53,420 bases of DNA, taken from positions 1-53,420 of the forward strand of contig NZ_VSST01000071.1 in NCBI RefSeq assembly GCF_019402665.1, written 5' to 3'. Within the stretch, counting starts at the first letter, position 1. Each line of letters starts with the position of its first letter. The notes under the pieces were generated by a model, which worked only from the letters and a program-made list of their open reading frames with translations, was not told the DNA's origin and did not search any database. The translations under genes and the position numbers were made by a program. Positions 1 through 8,203 of this stretch are shown in pieces. This DNA comes from Bradyrhizobium canariense (GTDB lineage Bacteria > Pseudomonadota > Alphaproteobacteria > Rhizobiales > Xanthobacteraceae).

Positions 1-1331
1 AAGCCGCGGCCGGCCTCGCCGGCGCGTGCCGCCTCGATGGTGGCATTGAGCGCCAGCAGGTTGGTCTGGCCGGCGATCGTGTTGATCAGTTCGACCACGT
101 CGCCAATGCGAGCCGCCGCCTTGGACAATTCGCCGACACGGTCGGTCGTGGTTCGGGCTTGTGTTACCGCCTCGCTTGCCACACGTGCGGATTCCTGCAC
201 CTGGCGGCTGATCTCGGTGATCGAGGACGACAGCTCTTCGGTCGCAGACGCCACCGATTGCACGTTGGTCGAGGCTTCCTCCGAGGCTGCTGCAACCACG
301 GTCGTGAGCTGTTGCGTGCGCTCGGCGGTCGAGGTCAGCGTCGTGGCCGACGCTTCGAGTTCGGTCGAGGCCGAGGAGACGGTGTCGACAATCTCCCCGA
401 CGGCAGCTTCGAAGCCGTTCGCGAGCTTGTGCATCTCTGCCTTGCGTTGCGCGGCTGCGACCTGGTCCTGCCTGATCTTGGCCTCGGCATCCTCGCGCGC
501 CTTTTGCTCGGATACGATCTTGAATTTCTCGACGGACGCGGCGACGCCGCCAACCTCGTCCTTGCGGCCGAGCCCCGGCAGCACCACGGAGAAGTCACCG
601 CCAGCGAGCTTGTCCATGGCAACCGTGAGCGCGCGGATCGGCCGCGCGATGGTCAGGAAGGACGTCAGCCATGAACCCACGAGGACGAGCACGGCGCACG
701 CACCGACCACCATGCCGAGACGCTCGCTCGCGGCCATCTCCTGGGTCGCGGCAGCGATTTCTTCCTCGCCTTTGTGCTTGGCGAAATCGGCGATCTCGCT
801 GGTCAAATTATCCAGTTGCGTCGCAAGCGGCAGCGTCACCTCACGGATCTGGCGCGCGCCTTCCTCGGAAATCTTGGCCGCGCGCGCGGGGTCCGTGGCC
901 GCAACGGCAATGGCCTCGCTGCGAAAAGAGGCGTTCTGCTGTGCGCCCTTCAGGTAATCGGCGGACGTAGACCTGAGCTTCTCCATCCGCGCGCGATTTT
1001 CCGGGGAGTGCGTCAATCTGAGCATGGAATCGATGACGCCGTTCAGCGCTTTCGACCGCTCCAGCAGAGTCTCGCTCGCCTTTTGCAAGTCACCCTGATT
1101 GTTGGCGAGACGCATGTCGCGTACAGCGAGCTGCATGCCACGTATTCCAAGCTTGGCTTCGGTGGCCTCGCGCACCAATTCCTGCTGCGCAATTGCTGCT
1201 TGGTTGGAATGACGCACGGTGTTGTTGCCGATGACCTGGCTCGCGATCATGGCGCCGACGAGAATAACGCCGAACACCGAAGCGAGCGCGAGCTTGGTAC
1301 CAATTTGTAGATTCTGGATGAGTCTCGACAT
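1..1331 (-). CDS. Methyl-accepting chemotaxis protein (3' end beyond window)
   Basis: Chemoreceptor that senses a periplasmic signal and controls CheA through its cytoplasmic hairpin. The 443 complete codons visible start at ATG 1331 (MSRLIQNLQIGTK). A transmembrane helix at about residues 13-33 is followed by a periplasmic helical domain of roughly 160 residues, a second membrane helix at about 195-215 (VGACAVLVLVGSWL), a HAMP segment (RPIRALTVAMDKLAGG), and the start of the signalling domain with the highly conserved run NTIAGQTNLLALNATIEAA. The gene runs off the left edge, so the C-terminal adaptation region cannot be seen. It is a paralogue of the chemoreceptor at 47104-49113; the two share long near-identical DNA stretches in the signalling domain. 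Its ligand is not predictable. No che genes are nearby, so it appears to be an orphan receptor. Confidence 0.95.
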   Translation of the reverse strand, partial: MSRLIQNLQIGTKLALASVFGVILVGAMIASQVIGNNTVRHSNQAAIAQQELVREATEAKLGIRGMQLAVRDMRLANNQGDLQKASETLLERSKALNGVIDSMLRLTHSPENRARMEKLRSTSADYLKGAQQNASFRSEAIAVAATDPARAAKISEEGARQIREVTLPLATQLDNLTSEIADFAKHKGEEEIAAATQEMAASERLGMVVGACAVLVLVGSWLTSFLTIARPIRALTVAMDKLAGGDFSVVLPGLGRKDEVGGVAASVEKFKIVSEQKAREDAEAKIRQDQVAAAQRKAEMHKLANGFEAAVGEIVDTVSSASTELEASATTLTSTAERTQQLTTVVAAASEEASTNVQSVASATEELSSSITEISRQVQESARVASEAVTQARTTTDRVGELSKAAARIGDVVELINTIAGQTNLLALNATIEAARAGEAGRG

Positions 1332-1538
1332 GAGGGCGTTTCCCGGGATGCGCGGCCAAGTCATTGTCGGCCGCCCTCGGCGTTGATCGCCCTTGCCTAA
1401 GAACTGAGCTTCAGGTGTGGTGATCCGGTTAACGGCCACCCCCGGACAAATACCGGCTTCGCCGGGAAATCCCTTGAAAAATGGCACGGTCCGCGCGCTT
1501 AACAGGTTAACCACGCGCGGCGGTAGGATGCCCGATTT
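1332..1538. promoter_or_regulatory. Intergenic leader of the chemoreceptor, with an imperfect palindrome at 1491-1520
   Basis: This 207-bp gap precedes the chemoreceptor (minus strand) and follows the DUF6894 gene (also minus). At 1491-1520 an imperfect inverted repeat pairs CCGCGCG and TTAAC with GTTAA and CGCGCGG. It lacks an adjacent T-run, so it is a weak terminator candidate for the DUF6894 gene or a regulatory site. No clear promoter was recognised. Confidence 0.3.
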
Positions 1539-1790
1539 TTAGCCAGTGCGACCAAGGGCTTTCTGGCTCTCGCCGATCAGGCTGATCCGGAACACCGGCT
1601 CCTTGTTCTCGTCGAGCAGCTCCATGCGCCATTCGGCGTCCTGTTTCAGGCCGCGTGAGATGCCGCCGAGCAAATTGGCACAGACTTCGGTCATCTCGGT
1701 CCAGGCCGCGGCGCGGTCCTCGAACTCATATGGCTGGTCGGCAGCACCGGAATAGCGGCCCGTGCTGATACGGAAGAAGTACAGCGACAT
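1539..1790 (-). CDS. DUF6894 family small protein
   Basis: Predicted protein of 83 residues starting MSLYFFRISTGRY. The aromatic start (YFFRI), the glycine turn, the 'EFEDRAAAWTEM' helix and the C-terminal 'ELLDENKEPVFRISL' strand match the DUF6894 pattern common in Rhizobiales, whose function is unknown. The open frame extends 22 codons further upstream, but that part looks non-coding and the internal ATG at 1790 has an AAAGGG-like Shine-Dalgarno, so I place the start there. It is soluble with no signal peptide. It is separated from its neighbours by more than 150 bp and is probably monocistronic. Confidence 0.75.
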   Translation of the reverse strand: MSLYFFRISTGRYSGAADQPYEFEDRAAAWTEMTEVCANLLGGISRGLKQDAEWRMELLDENKEPVFRISLIGESQKALGRTG

Positions 1791-1954
1791 CGTTGAACCC
1801 TTTGATCGGGCCGCGCCCCCCGGCCGTACGCAAACTGGGGCGCGAACAGCTACCAACGCATGAAAGCCGCCGTCCGTATGACTACGGCGCGGCGGCTTCG
1901 TGTTTGATGGCAGCTCTCAACGACAAAGTGCGCGGACTGTCCTGCGCAGCCAAC

Positions 1955-2554
1955 TCACTGGGTCGAGCGGCGCAGCTCCAGCGGGGCGTCGTCCCTGGCG
2001 GGCTCCGATTTAACTTGCGGCTTCACCGGCTCGAGCCGGCTGCTCTCGACGCGTGGGGTCTCGATACGCGCGGCGACTTCGGTGTTGGTCGCGCCGACCG
2101 AACCCGTGTGTTCCGAGGTGCGCAGCGAGCGCGGCCGCGCGACGGCGCGCGCCATCAGCATCTGGTTGCCGCCTTGGTGATGGAAGTCGCAATAGGCAAA
2201 GCCCATCCCCGACACCGAGCCGCGGAAACTGCGATCGTCGGTCTTTTCAAGATTGAAACAGGGCTCGAACGGAATGCCCTTGATCGAGGCGCAGACGTTC
2301 TGGCCGCGGATCTGAAGCGTGTTGCCGGGCAGACGGAGATGTTTCACCGGACCTGCACCCGAGAACTGCACGGCGCCGGCGGCGCCGAGGTCGTCCATGA
2401 TGCGGCCAGCCCCGCGGGTGCCGTCAAAGCAGGTGAAAGCAAACACCTTCCCGGCGACGAAGCGGCGCGCCTCATCGGCGTTCATGCTTCCAGCAATGGC
2501 CGGCGCAAACGTCGCTACCGCCGTGACCGCCCCCAACACAATACGCGCAAGCAT
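1955..2554 (-). CDS. Secreted protein of unknown function
   Basis: Protein of 199 residues beginning MLARIVLGAVTAVATFAPAIAG, a clear Sec signal peptide with cleavage expected after AIA near residue 22. The mature part has paired cysteines (FAFTCFDGTRG, QNVCASIKG, FEPCFN, YCDFHH) that could form disulfides in the periplasm, followed by a low-complexity Arg/Ser/Pro-rich C-terminal third. I do not recognise a characterised family; similar signal-peptide proteins occur in bradyrhizobia as hypothetical proteins. The ATG at 2554 has GGAG six bases upstream, which is better than the in-frame TTG two codons earlier. Confidence 0.75.
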   Translation of the reverse strand: MLARIVLGAVTAVATFAPAIAGSMNADEARRFVAGKVFAFTCFDGTRGAGRIMDDLGAAGAVQFSGAGPVKHLRLPGNTLQIRGQNVCASIKGIPFEPCFNLEKTDDRSFRGSVSGMGFAYCDFHHQGGNQMLMARAVARPRSLRTSEHTGSVGATNTEVAARIETPRVESSRLEPVKPQVKSEPARDDAPLELRRSTQ

Positions 2555-2666
2555 GCTCAACTCCGAACCAACCCCGCAGCGGGCTATGCCTTATCTCTTT
2601 ACCCGCTGCTTACCATACTAACCATGGCGACATTGAAGCAGCATGGTTGGTAAAGTCTGAACGCCG

Positions 2667-3653
2667 TTAGAGAATTTTTACAACGGTGCGACCGCGGACC
2701 TGGCCGGCCAGGATTTTCGCGCCCCACTCCGGAACTTCGGAAAGCGGAATTTCGTGAGTAATTTCAGCTAGTTTTGTCCGATCCAGATCGGACGCCAGGC
2801 GCTGCCAGGCGGCTTTCCGCGGCTCGATCGGGCACATCACGGAATCGATGCCGAGAAGGCACACCCCGCGCAAAATGAAGGGCGCGACGGAAGACGGCAG
2901 GTCCATGCCGGCCGCCAAGCCGCAGGCCGCGATCGCGCCGCCATACTTTGTCATCGACAGGAGATTTGCGAGCGTGGTCGAGCCGACGCTGTCGACGCCA
3001 CCCGCCCAGCGCTCCTTGGCGATGGGCTTGGCGGCCGCTGACAATTCGTTGCGGTCGATCACCTCAGTCGCGCCGATCTCTTTCAGATAGTCGGCTTCGG
3101 AGGCACGGCCGGTGGACGCGATGACGTGATAGCCGAGCTTCGAGAGCACGGCGGTCGCAACCGAGCCGACGCCGCCCGCCGCGCCCGTCACCACGACCGG
3201 ACCGCTGTTCGGCGACACTCCGTGCTTCTCCAGCGCCAGCACGGACAGCATCGCGGTGAAGCCGGCGGTGCCGATCGCCATGGCGTCGCGCGCCGACAGG
3301 CCCTGCGGAAGAGCGACCAGCCAGTCGCCTTTCACCCGCGCCTTCTCGGCATAGGCGCCGAGATGGGTCTCCCCCATGCCCCAGCCGGTGCAGACGACTT
3401 TATCGCCCGCCTTCCATTGCGGATGCGAGGACTGCTCGACGGTGCCGGCGAAATCGATGCCGGCAATCATCGGAAAGCGGCGCACCACCGGCGCCTTGCC
3501 GGTGAGCGCAAGGCCGTCCTTGTAGTTCAATGTCGACCATTCCACGCGGACGGTGACGTCGCCCTCCATCAGCTCGGCTTCGTCGAACTGCGTGAGCTGC
3601 GCGGTGGTGCCCTTGTCCGCCTTGTCGATCCGGATCGCCTTGAACGTCGCCAC
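2667..3653 (-). CDS. acuI: Acrylyl-CoA reductase-like MDR oxidoreductase (AcuI/YhdH family)
   Basis: Zinc-independent medium-chain dehydrogenase/reductase of 328 residues, the usual family length. Known AcuI enzymes reduce acryloyl-CoA to propionyl-CoA with NADPH, which removes a toxic electrophile formed in 3-hydroxypropionate and DMSP metabolism. The N-terminal GroES-like part contains the family stretch STLNYKDGLALTGK, and the Rossmann part carries VVVTGAAGGVGSVATAV at about residues 152-168. The C-terminal VRGRTVVKI is also typical. It lacks the structural and catalytic cysteine pattern of zinc alcohol dehydrogenases. The substrate is inferred from family. Its closest neighbours on the same strand are a secreted protein and an MFS transporter, neither clearly linked. 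Confidence 0.88.
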   Translation of the reverse strand: MATFKAIRIDKADKGTTAQLTQFDEAELMEGDVTVRVEWSTLNYKDGLALTGKAPVVRRFPMIAGIDFAGTVEQSSHPQWKAGDKVVCTGWGMGETHLGAYAEKARVKGDWLVALPQGLSARDAMAIGTAGFTAMLSVLALEKHGVSPNSGPVVVTGAAGGVGSVATAVLSKLGYHVIASTGRASEADYLKEIGATEVIDRNELSAAAKPIAKERWAGGVDSVGSTTLANLLSMTKYGGAIAACGLAAGMDLPSSVAPFILRGVCLLGIDSVMCPIEPRKAAWQRLASDLDRTKLAEITHEIPLSEVPEWGAKILAGQVRGRTVVKIL

Positions 3654-3693
3654 AGCAAAACTCCCTGACTTGTTTCAGGGGATGTTTAGCCGA

Positions 3694-4947
3694 TCAGGCA
3701 GGCTGCGCAACCGCCCGCTGGACCGGTTTTTCCACGATCGGAAGATTGATCAGCGCCGAGAGCACGCCGAACAGGATCGAGAGCCACCAGATCGGCGTGT
3801 AGGAACCGAACCGCTCGAACACAATGCCGCCGAGCCAGACGCCGAGGAAGCCGCCGACCTGATGGCTGACGAAGGCGAAGCCATAGAGGGTGGCGAACCA
3901 GCGCGTGCCGAACATGATCGCGACCAGCGCCGAGGTCGGCGGCACGGTCGACAGCCAGGTCAGGCCGGAGACCGCGCCGAACGCAATCGCCGAGAATGGC
4001 GTGATCGGGAACGAGATGAAGGCAAACGTCGCAAGCGCGCGGGTGAAATAGATGCTCGAGAGGATGTAGCGCTTGGGAAGTGAGTTCTGGAGATAGCCGA
4101 CGCTCAGCGATCCCATGATGTTGAACAGGCCGATCGCGGCGATCACCCAGCCGCCGATTTGCGTGGAGATGCCGTTATCGACCAGGAAGGCCGGCAGATG
4201 CACCGTGATGAAGGCAAGCTGGAAGCCGCAGGTGAAGAAGCCGAGCACAAGCAGCACGTAGGAGCGATGGCCGAAGGCTTCCGCGAGCGCTTTGGTGAAA
4301 GTCTGCTGGTCCGCGGGCGCCGCGTTTGCCGTGCTTGCGACCGGCGGCGTCGAGAGCGCCAGCGCCAGCGGGATGATCAGCAGCATCAGGAAGCCGAACA
4401 CGGTGAGCGCCTGCTGCCAGCCGAAATTGTCGATCAGGGCCACACCGATCGGCGCGAACAGGAACTGCCCGAACGATCCCGCCGCAGTGCCGGCGCCAAG
4501 CGCAAGGCCGCGCTTCTCGGCCGGCAAGAGCTTGGTAAATGCCGAGAGCACCAGATTGAACGAGCAGCCGGCGAGACCGAAGCCAACCATGACGCCAGCG
4601 CCGATGTTGAGCGACAGCGGCGTCGAGGAATAGCGCATCAGGAGCAAGCCGCCGGCATAGAGCAGAGCGCCGACGCACATTACCCGGAACAGGCCGAAGC
4701 GATCGGCGACCGCGCCGGCGACGGGCTGGCCCAGTCCCCACAGCAAATTCTGAAACGCGATCGCGAGGCCGAACACGTCGCGGCCCCAGGCATATTCATG
4801 GCTCATCGGCTGTACGAAGAAACCGAGCGCCGAGCGCGGCCCGAAGCCGAGCATCCCGATCGCGCAGCCGCAGAGAATGATGATCGCCGGCGTACGCCAG
4901 GAGGAGGAACGGGAGACCGAACCGAGCTCGCCCATCTGTGTCGACAT
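3694..4947 (-). CDS. MFS transporter, monocarboxylate/oxalate-formate type
   Basis: Integral membrane transporter of 417 residues with about 12 predicted transmembrane helices. The first helix (TPAIIILCGCAIGMLGFG) and the loop GAVADRFGLFRVM between helices 2 and 3 (an MFS loop motif) are clear, and a long central loop (about residues 205-225) separates the two halves. The overall pattern resembles monocarboxylate or oxalate/formate porters, but the substrate cannot be read from sequence. The open frame extends 43 codons further upstream; the internal ATG at 4947 (MSTQMGELG) has AGGA at good spacing and gives a normal length. It diverges from nadA, with about 330 bp between the two start codons. 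Confidence 0.88.
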   Translation of the reverse strand: MSTQMGELGSVSRSSSWRTPAIIILCGCAIGMLGFGPRSALGFFVQPMSHEYAWGRDVFGLAIAFQNLLWGLGQPVAGAVADRFGLFRVMCVGALLYAGGLLLMRYSSTPLSLNIGAGVMVGFGLAGCSFNLVLSAFTKLLPAEKRGLALGAGTAAGSFGQFLFAPIGVALIDNFGWQQALTVFGFLMLLIIPLALALSTPPVASTANAAPADQQTFTKALAEAFGHRSYVLLVLGFFTCGFQLAFITVHLPAFLVDNGISTQIGGWVIAAIGLFNIMGSLSVGYLQNSLPKRYILSSIYFTRALATFAFISFPITPFSAIAFGAVSGLTWLSTVPPTSALVAIMFGTRWFATLYGFAFVSHQVGGFLGVWLGGIVFERFGSYTPIWWLSILFGVLSALINLPIVEKPVQRAVAQPA

Positions 4948-5173
4948 GCTGTTCCTCGTGCGTCGTCGCGGATTCGCAAATGGCAGCCGCGAGCCAGCTC
5001 GTTTAATGCATCTGCATGAAAACCCCAAGTCAAAAACGATTGCATTCCGCGAAGAGCTGGCGCGGGAGCATTGCATTTCCTCGCGACCTTAGCCGACGCG
5101 CCGGGCGCCGGACTTGACGGAAATGTGTGCGGCAAGATCTGGCGGCCCGCCGCGCGCCGTGTTATCTTCGATT

Positions 5174-5252
5174 TACTCAAGTTGAGCATATCGAAGGTCC
5201 ACCGGCCCCCTTGGCCGGATTTCTCAGGCCACAAATATACTCATATTGAGTA
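5174..5252 (+). promoter_or_regulatory. Pair of TACTCA-N3-TGAGTA palindromes upstream of nadA (candidate NAD-repressor operators)
   Basis: Two 15-bp palindromes lie in the nadA leader. The distal one (5174-5188) reads TACTCA AGT TGAGCA with one mismatch; the proximal one (5238-5252) reads TACTCA TAT TGAGTA and is perfect. Their centres are 64 bp apart, close to six helical turns, so bound dimers would face the same side. The proximal site ends 25 bp before the nadA ATG. A repressor called NadQ is known to control nadABC in Alphaproteobacteria; assigning these sites to it is inference, because I cannot check its published motif here. Confidence 0.6.
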
Positions 5253-5277
5253 CAACTGACATACTCGGGAGGCTTCG

Positions 5278-6384
5278 ATGCCGCTAACTGGAATTTACGG
5301 CCCCGACGACTTTGCCAACCGGCCGCAGGGCCACGTCATCGCGCCGGCACGGCCGGGGCAGGCGCGAACCGGACCTCCGCTGCCGATGCCTTCACTGGAA
5401 TGGACGCCGGAGGTCGAGCGAGCCACCGCACCGCTTTACGAGCGCGTGAAACAGGTGATCCCGCCGATCGAATGGCCGCTGATGGCCCCGACGATCAAGG
5501 CGATCAACGAACTGAAGCAGGCGCGCGGCGCGGTGATTCTCGCGCATAATTACCAGGCGCCGGAGATCTTCCACTGCGTCGCCGACATCGGCGGTGATTC
5601 GCTCCAGCTCGCGGTCGAAGCCACCAGGGTGAAGGCCGGCATCATCGTCCAGTGCGGCGTGCACTTCATGGCGGAGACGTCGAAACTGCTCAATCCGGAC
5701 AAGACGGTGCTGATCCCTGATACGCGCGCGGGCTGCTCGCTCGCCGCCAGCATCACTGGCGCCGACGTCCGCCTGCTCCGCGAAAAATTTCCCGGCGTGC
5801 CTGTCGTTGCCTATGTCAACACCTCCGCGGAGGTGAAGGCCGAGGTCGATATCTGCTGCACCTCGTCGAACGCGGTTCAGGTGGTCGAGAGCCTCGGCGC
5901 GCCCAGCGTGATCTTCCTGCCCGACCGCTATCTCGCCACTTACGTGGCCTCGAAGACCGACGTGAAGATCATTGCCTGGAAGGGCGCCTGCGAGGTGCAC
6001 GAGCGTTTCACCGGCGCCGAGCTGCGCAGCTACCGCGAGGCCGATCCCTCCGTTCAGATCATCGCCCATCCCGAATGCCCGCCGGACGTGCTGGCCGAGG
6101 CCGACTTCACGGGCTCGACCGCGCACATGATCAACTGGGTGCGCGAGCGGCGGCCGCGGCGGCTGGTGATGATCACGGAATGCTCGATGGCCGACAATGT
6201 GCGCGCCGAGCTGCCCGATGTGGAGATGCTGCGTCCCTGCAACATCTGCCCGCACATGAAGCGCATCACGCTCGCCAACATTCTGGAGAGCCTGCTGACG
6301 CTTCGCGACGAGGTCACGATCGATCCCACGCTTGCGGACCGCGCAAGGCGCTCGGTCGAGCGGATGATCAATCTGAAGAACTAG
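5278..6384 (+). CDS. nadA: Quinolinate synthase
   Basis: Second enzyme of de novo NAD synthesis: condenses iminoaspartate with dihydroxyacetone phosphate to quinolinate, using a 4Fe-4S cluster. The protein has 368 residues. Three cysteines fit the cluster ligands: C126 (VQCGVHFMAE), C238 (WKGACEVH) and C321 or C324 (RPCNICPHMK). The substrate-binding stretch AVILAHNYQ is at about residues 85-92. A strong GGGAGG Shine-Dalgarno precedes ATG 5278. The first 40 residues are a proline-rich extension before the catalytic part. It is the first gene of nadA-nadB-nadC, downstream of two palindromic operator candidates, and is followed by an unusual 48-bp inverted repeat before nadB. Confidence 0.97.
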   Translation: MPLTGIYGPDDFANRPQGHVIAPARPGQARTGPPLPMPSLEWTPEVERATAPLYERVKQVIPPIEWPLMAPTIKAINELKQARGAVILAHNYQAPEIFHCVADIGGDSLQLAVEATRVKAGIIVQCGVHFMAETSKLLNPDKTVLIPDTRAGCSLAASITGADVRLLREKFPGVPVVAYVNTSAEVKAEVDICCTSSNAVQVVESLGAPSVIFLPDRYLATYVASKTDVKIIAWKGACEVHERFTGAELRSYREADPSVQIIAHPECPPDVLAEADFTGSTAHMINWVRERRPRRLVMITECSMADNVRAELPDVEMLRPCNICPHMKRITLANILESLLTLRDEVTIDPTLADRARRSVERMINLKN

Positions 6385-6398
6385 CAACACACACAGCG

Positions 6399-6562
6399 GT
6401 CGTCCCGGCCTAGTGCGCAATTGCGCACGGGGGGCCGGGACCCATAACCACCGAACGCCGCCGGTTGCAAAGAACAGCGTCAGGCAGCTGAGCCAAACAA
6501 CAGCTGCTGCGGAGTATGGGTCCCGGCCCCCCGTGCGCAATTGCGCACTAGGCCGGGACGAC
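6399..6562. repeat. 48-bp perfect inverted repeat between nadA and nadB
   Basis: The arms at 6399-6446 and 6515-6562 are exact reverse complements over 48 bp, separated by 68 bp. Each arm contains a 16-bp palindrome (GTGCGCAATTGCGCAC) inside a GTCCCGGCC...GGCCGGGAC stem, so the transcript can fold either as one long hairpin or as two smaller ones. It belongs to the 'GTCCCGG' class of dispersed repeats that also appears at 14960, 21950 and 43105. It lies inside the nad operon, within about 200 bp of non-coding transcript. Confidence 0.95.
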
Positions 6563-6584
6563 AGCTGAGAGCTTGGAGAAAGCT

Positions 6585-8192
6585 ATGACAACAAACACCA
6601 TCCACCCTCTCGCCCGCAGCGCCGACGATGTCGTCATCGTCGGCGGCGGTCTCGCCGGACTCTTTTGCGCATTGAAGCTCGCGCCGCGGCCGGTGACATT
6701 GATCTCGGCCGCGCCGCTCGGACAGGGCGCGTCATCCGCATGGGCGCAAGGCGGCATCGCCGCCGCAATAGCTGAAGGCGATACGCCCGAAGCGCACGCC
6801 GCGGATACGATCGCCGTTGGCGGCGGCATCGTCGACGAAGCTGTCGCATTGGAAATCGCGCGCGAGGCCGCGCCGCGGATTCACGATCTTCTCGCCTATG
6901 GCGTGCCGTTCGACCGCGATCTCGAAGGCAGGCTCGCCGTCGGGCGCGAGGCCGCACATTCGGCGCGGCGTATCGTCCATGTGCGCGGCGACGGCGCGGG
7001 CGCCGCCATCATCGCAGCCCTGAGCGAGGCCGTGCGGCGCACACCATCGATCCGGCTGATCGAAGGCTTTGTCGCCGAAGCGCTGTTGACCGAGGACGGC
7101 GCTGTCATCGGCCTTCAACTGCGCGAAGTCCGCAATTACGCCGCACGGCCGGTCCTCCTCGCTGCGCGGACGGTGGTGCTCGCCACCGGCGGCATCGGCC
7201 ATCTCTATGCCGTCACCACCAATCCGCGCGAGGCCAGCGGATCCGGCCTTGCGATCGCCGCACGCGCCGGCGCGGTCATTGCAGATCCCGAATTCGTGCA
7301 ATTTCACCCGACCGCCATCATGGTCGGCCGCGATCCCGCGCCGCTCGCCACGGAAGCCCTGCGCGGCGAAGGCGCGACGCTGATCAACGGCCGTGGCGAG
7401 CGTTTCATGGCGGCGCGCCATCCGCTCGCCGAGCTCGCACCGCGCGACATCGTGGCCCGCGGCGTGTTCGCGGAGATCTCGGCCGGGCGCGGCGCCTTCC
7501 TCGATGCGCGGCAGGCGCTGGGCGCACGTTTTGCCGACAGGTTCCCGACCGTTCATGCAAGCTGCATCGCCGCCGGCATCGACCCCGCCACGCAGGCCAT
7601 CCCGATCGCACCGGCGGCGCACTATCACATGGGCGGCATCGCGGTGGACGATCGCGGCCGCAGCTCGATCGACGGGCTCTGGGCCGGCGGCGAAGTGTCG
7701 TCCACCGGCGCGCATGGCGCGAACCGGCTTGCGTCGAATTCGCTGCTGGAGGCCGTGGTCTACGCCGCGCGCATCGCCGACGACATCGCCGGCCGCACCA
7801 TTCCCTCGCCCGCGCGCCTTGCGGACGTGCCGACGCCGCGGGGCGACGCGCCGGATGCTGCGGACGTGAACCGGCTGCGGACGCTGATGAGCGCGCATGT
7901 CGGCGTGATCCGCAATGGTGAGGGGCTTGCGGAGGCGGTCCGCAGCTTCGCCGCGCTCGAATGCGAGGCCGCGAGCATCACGGTCCGCAACATGGCAACG
8001 GCAGCCCTGCTCGTGGCGGCGTCGGCCTGGAACCGGCGCGAGAGCCGCGGCGCGCATTTCCGCTCCGACCATTCCGCGGACGTTCCCGCGCTCGCGCAAC
8101 GCACGATGACGACGCTCGCAGCAGTGCGCGAGATCGCAGATGGCCTAACCGAACGCCCGACACCACGCATCGCGCAACCCATGATCGCTTGA
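6585..8192 (+). CDS. nadB: L-aspartate oxidase
   Basis: FAD enzyme that oxidises L-aspartate to iminoaspartate, the substrate of NadA. The 535-residue protein has the dinucleotide-binding motif VVIVGGGLAGLFCALKL at about residues 17-33, the family segment SSAWAQGGIAAA at about 50-61, and FVQFHPTA and GEVSSTGAHGANRLASNSLLE, which are characteristic of the NadB/succinate dehydrogenase flavoprotein family. The C-terminal helical domain (residues 420-530) is more divergent. ATG 6585 has GGAG at good spacing; the open frame includes a TTG four codons earlier. It is 11 bp upstream of nadC. Confidence 0.96.
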   Translation: MTTNTIHPLARSADDVVIVGGGLAGLFCALKLAPRPVTLISAAPLGQGASSAWAQGGIAAAIAEGDTPEAHAADTIAVGGGIVDEAVALEIAREAAPRIHDLLAYGVPFDRDLEGRLAVGREAAHSARRIVHVRGDGAGAAIIAALSEAVRRTPSIRLIEGFVAEALLTEDGAVIGLQLREVRNYAARPVLLAARTVVLATGGIGHLYAVTTNPREASGSGLAIAARAGAVIADPEFVQFHPTAIMVGRDPAPLATEALRGEGATLINGRGERFMAARHPLAELAPRDIVARGVFAEISAGRGAFLDARQALGARFADRFPTVHASCIAAGIDPATQAIPIAPAAHYHMGGIAVDDRGRSSIDGLWAGGEVSSTGAHGANRLASNSLLEAVVYAARIADDIAGRTIPSPARLADVPTPRGDAPDAADVNRLRTLMSAHVGVIRNGEGLAEAVRSFAALECEAASITVRNMATAALLVAASAWNRRESRGAHFRSDHSADVPALAQRTMTTLAAVREIADGLTERPTPRIAQPMIA

Positions 8193-8203
8193 CGGAGTCC
8201 GCC

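Noticed and set aside
1090..1359. 89-codon minus-strand frame overlapping the chemoreceptor start
   Set aside because: It is in another frame of the same strand as the certain chemoreceptor gene and has no family sequence.
5392..6540. 382-codon antisense frame over nadA
   Set aside because: Composition is His/Arg/Gly-rich shadow type, with no family sequence and no Shine-Dalgarno; nadA on the other strand is certain.
6732..8099. 455-codon antisense frame over nadB
   Set aside because: Same type of GC shadow, fully opposite a recognised enzyme.
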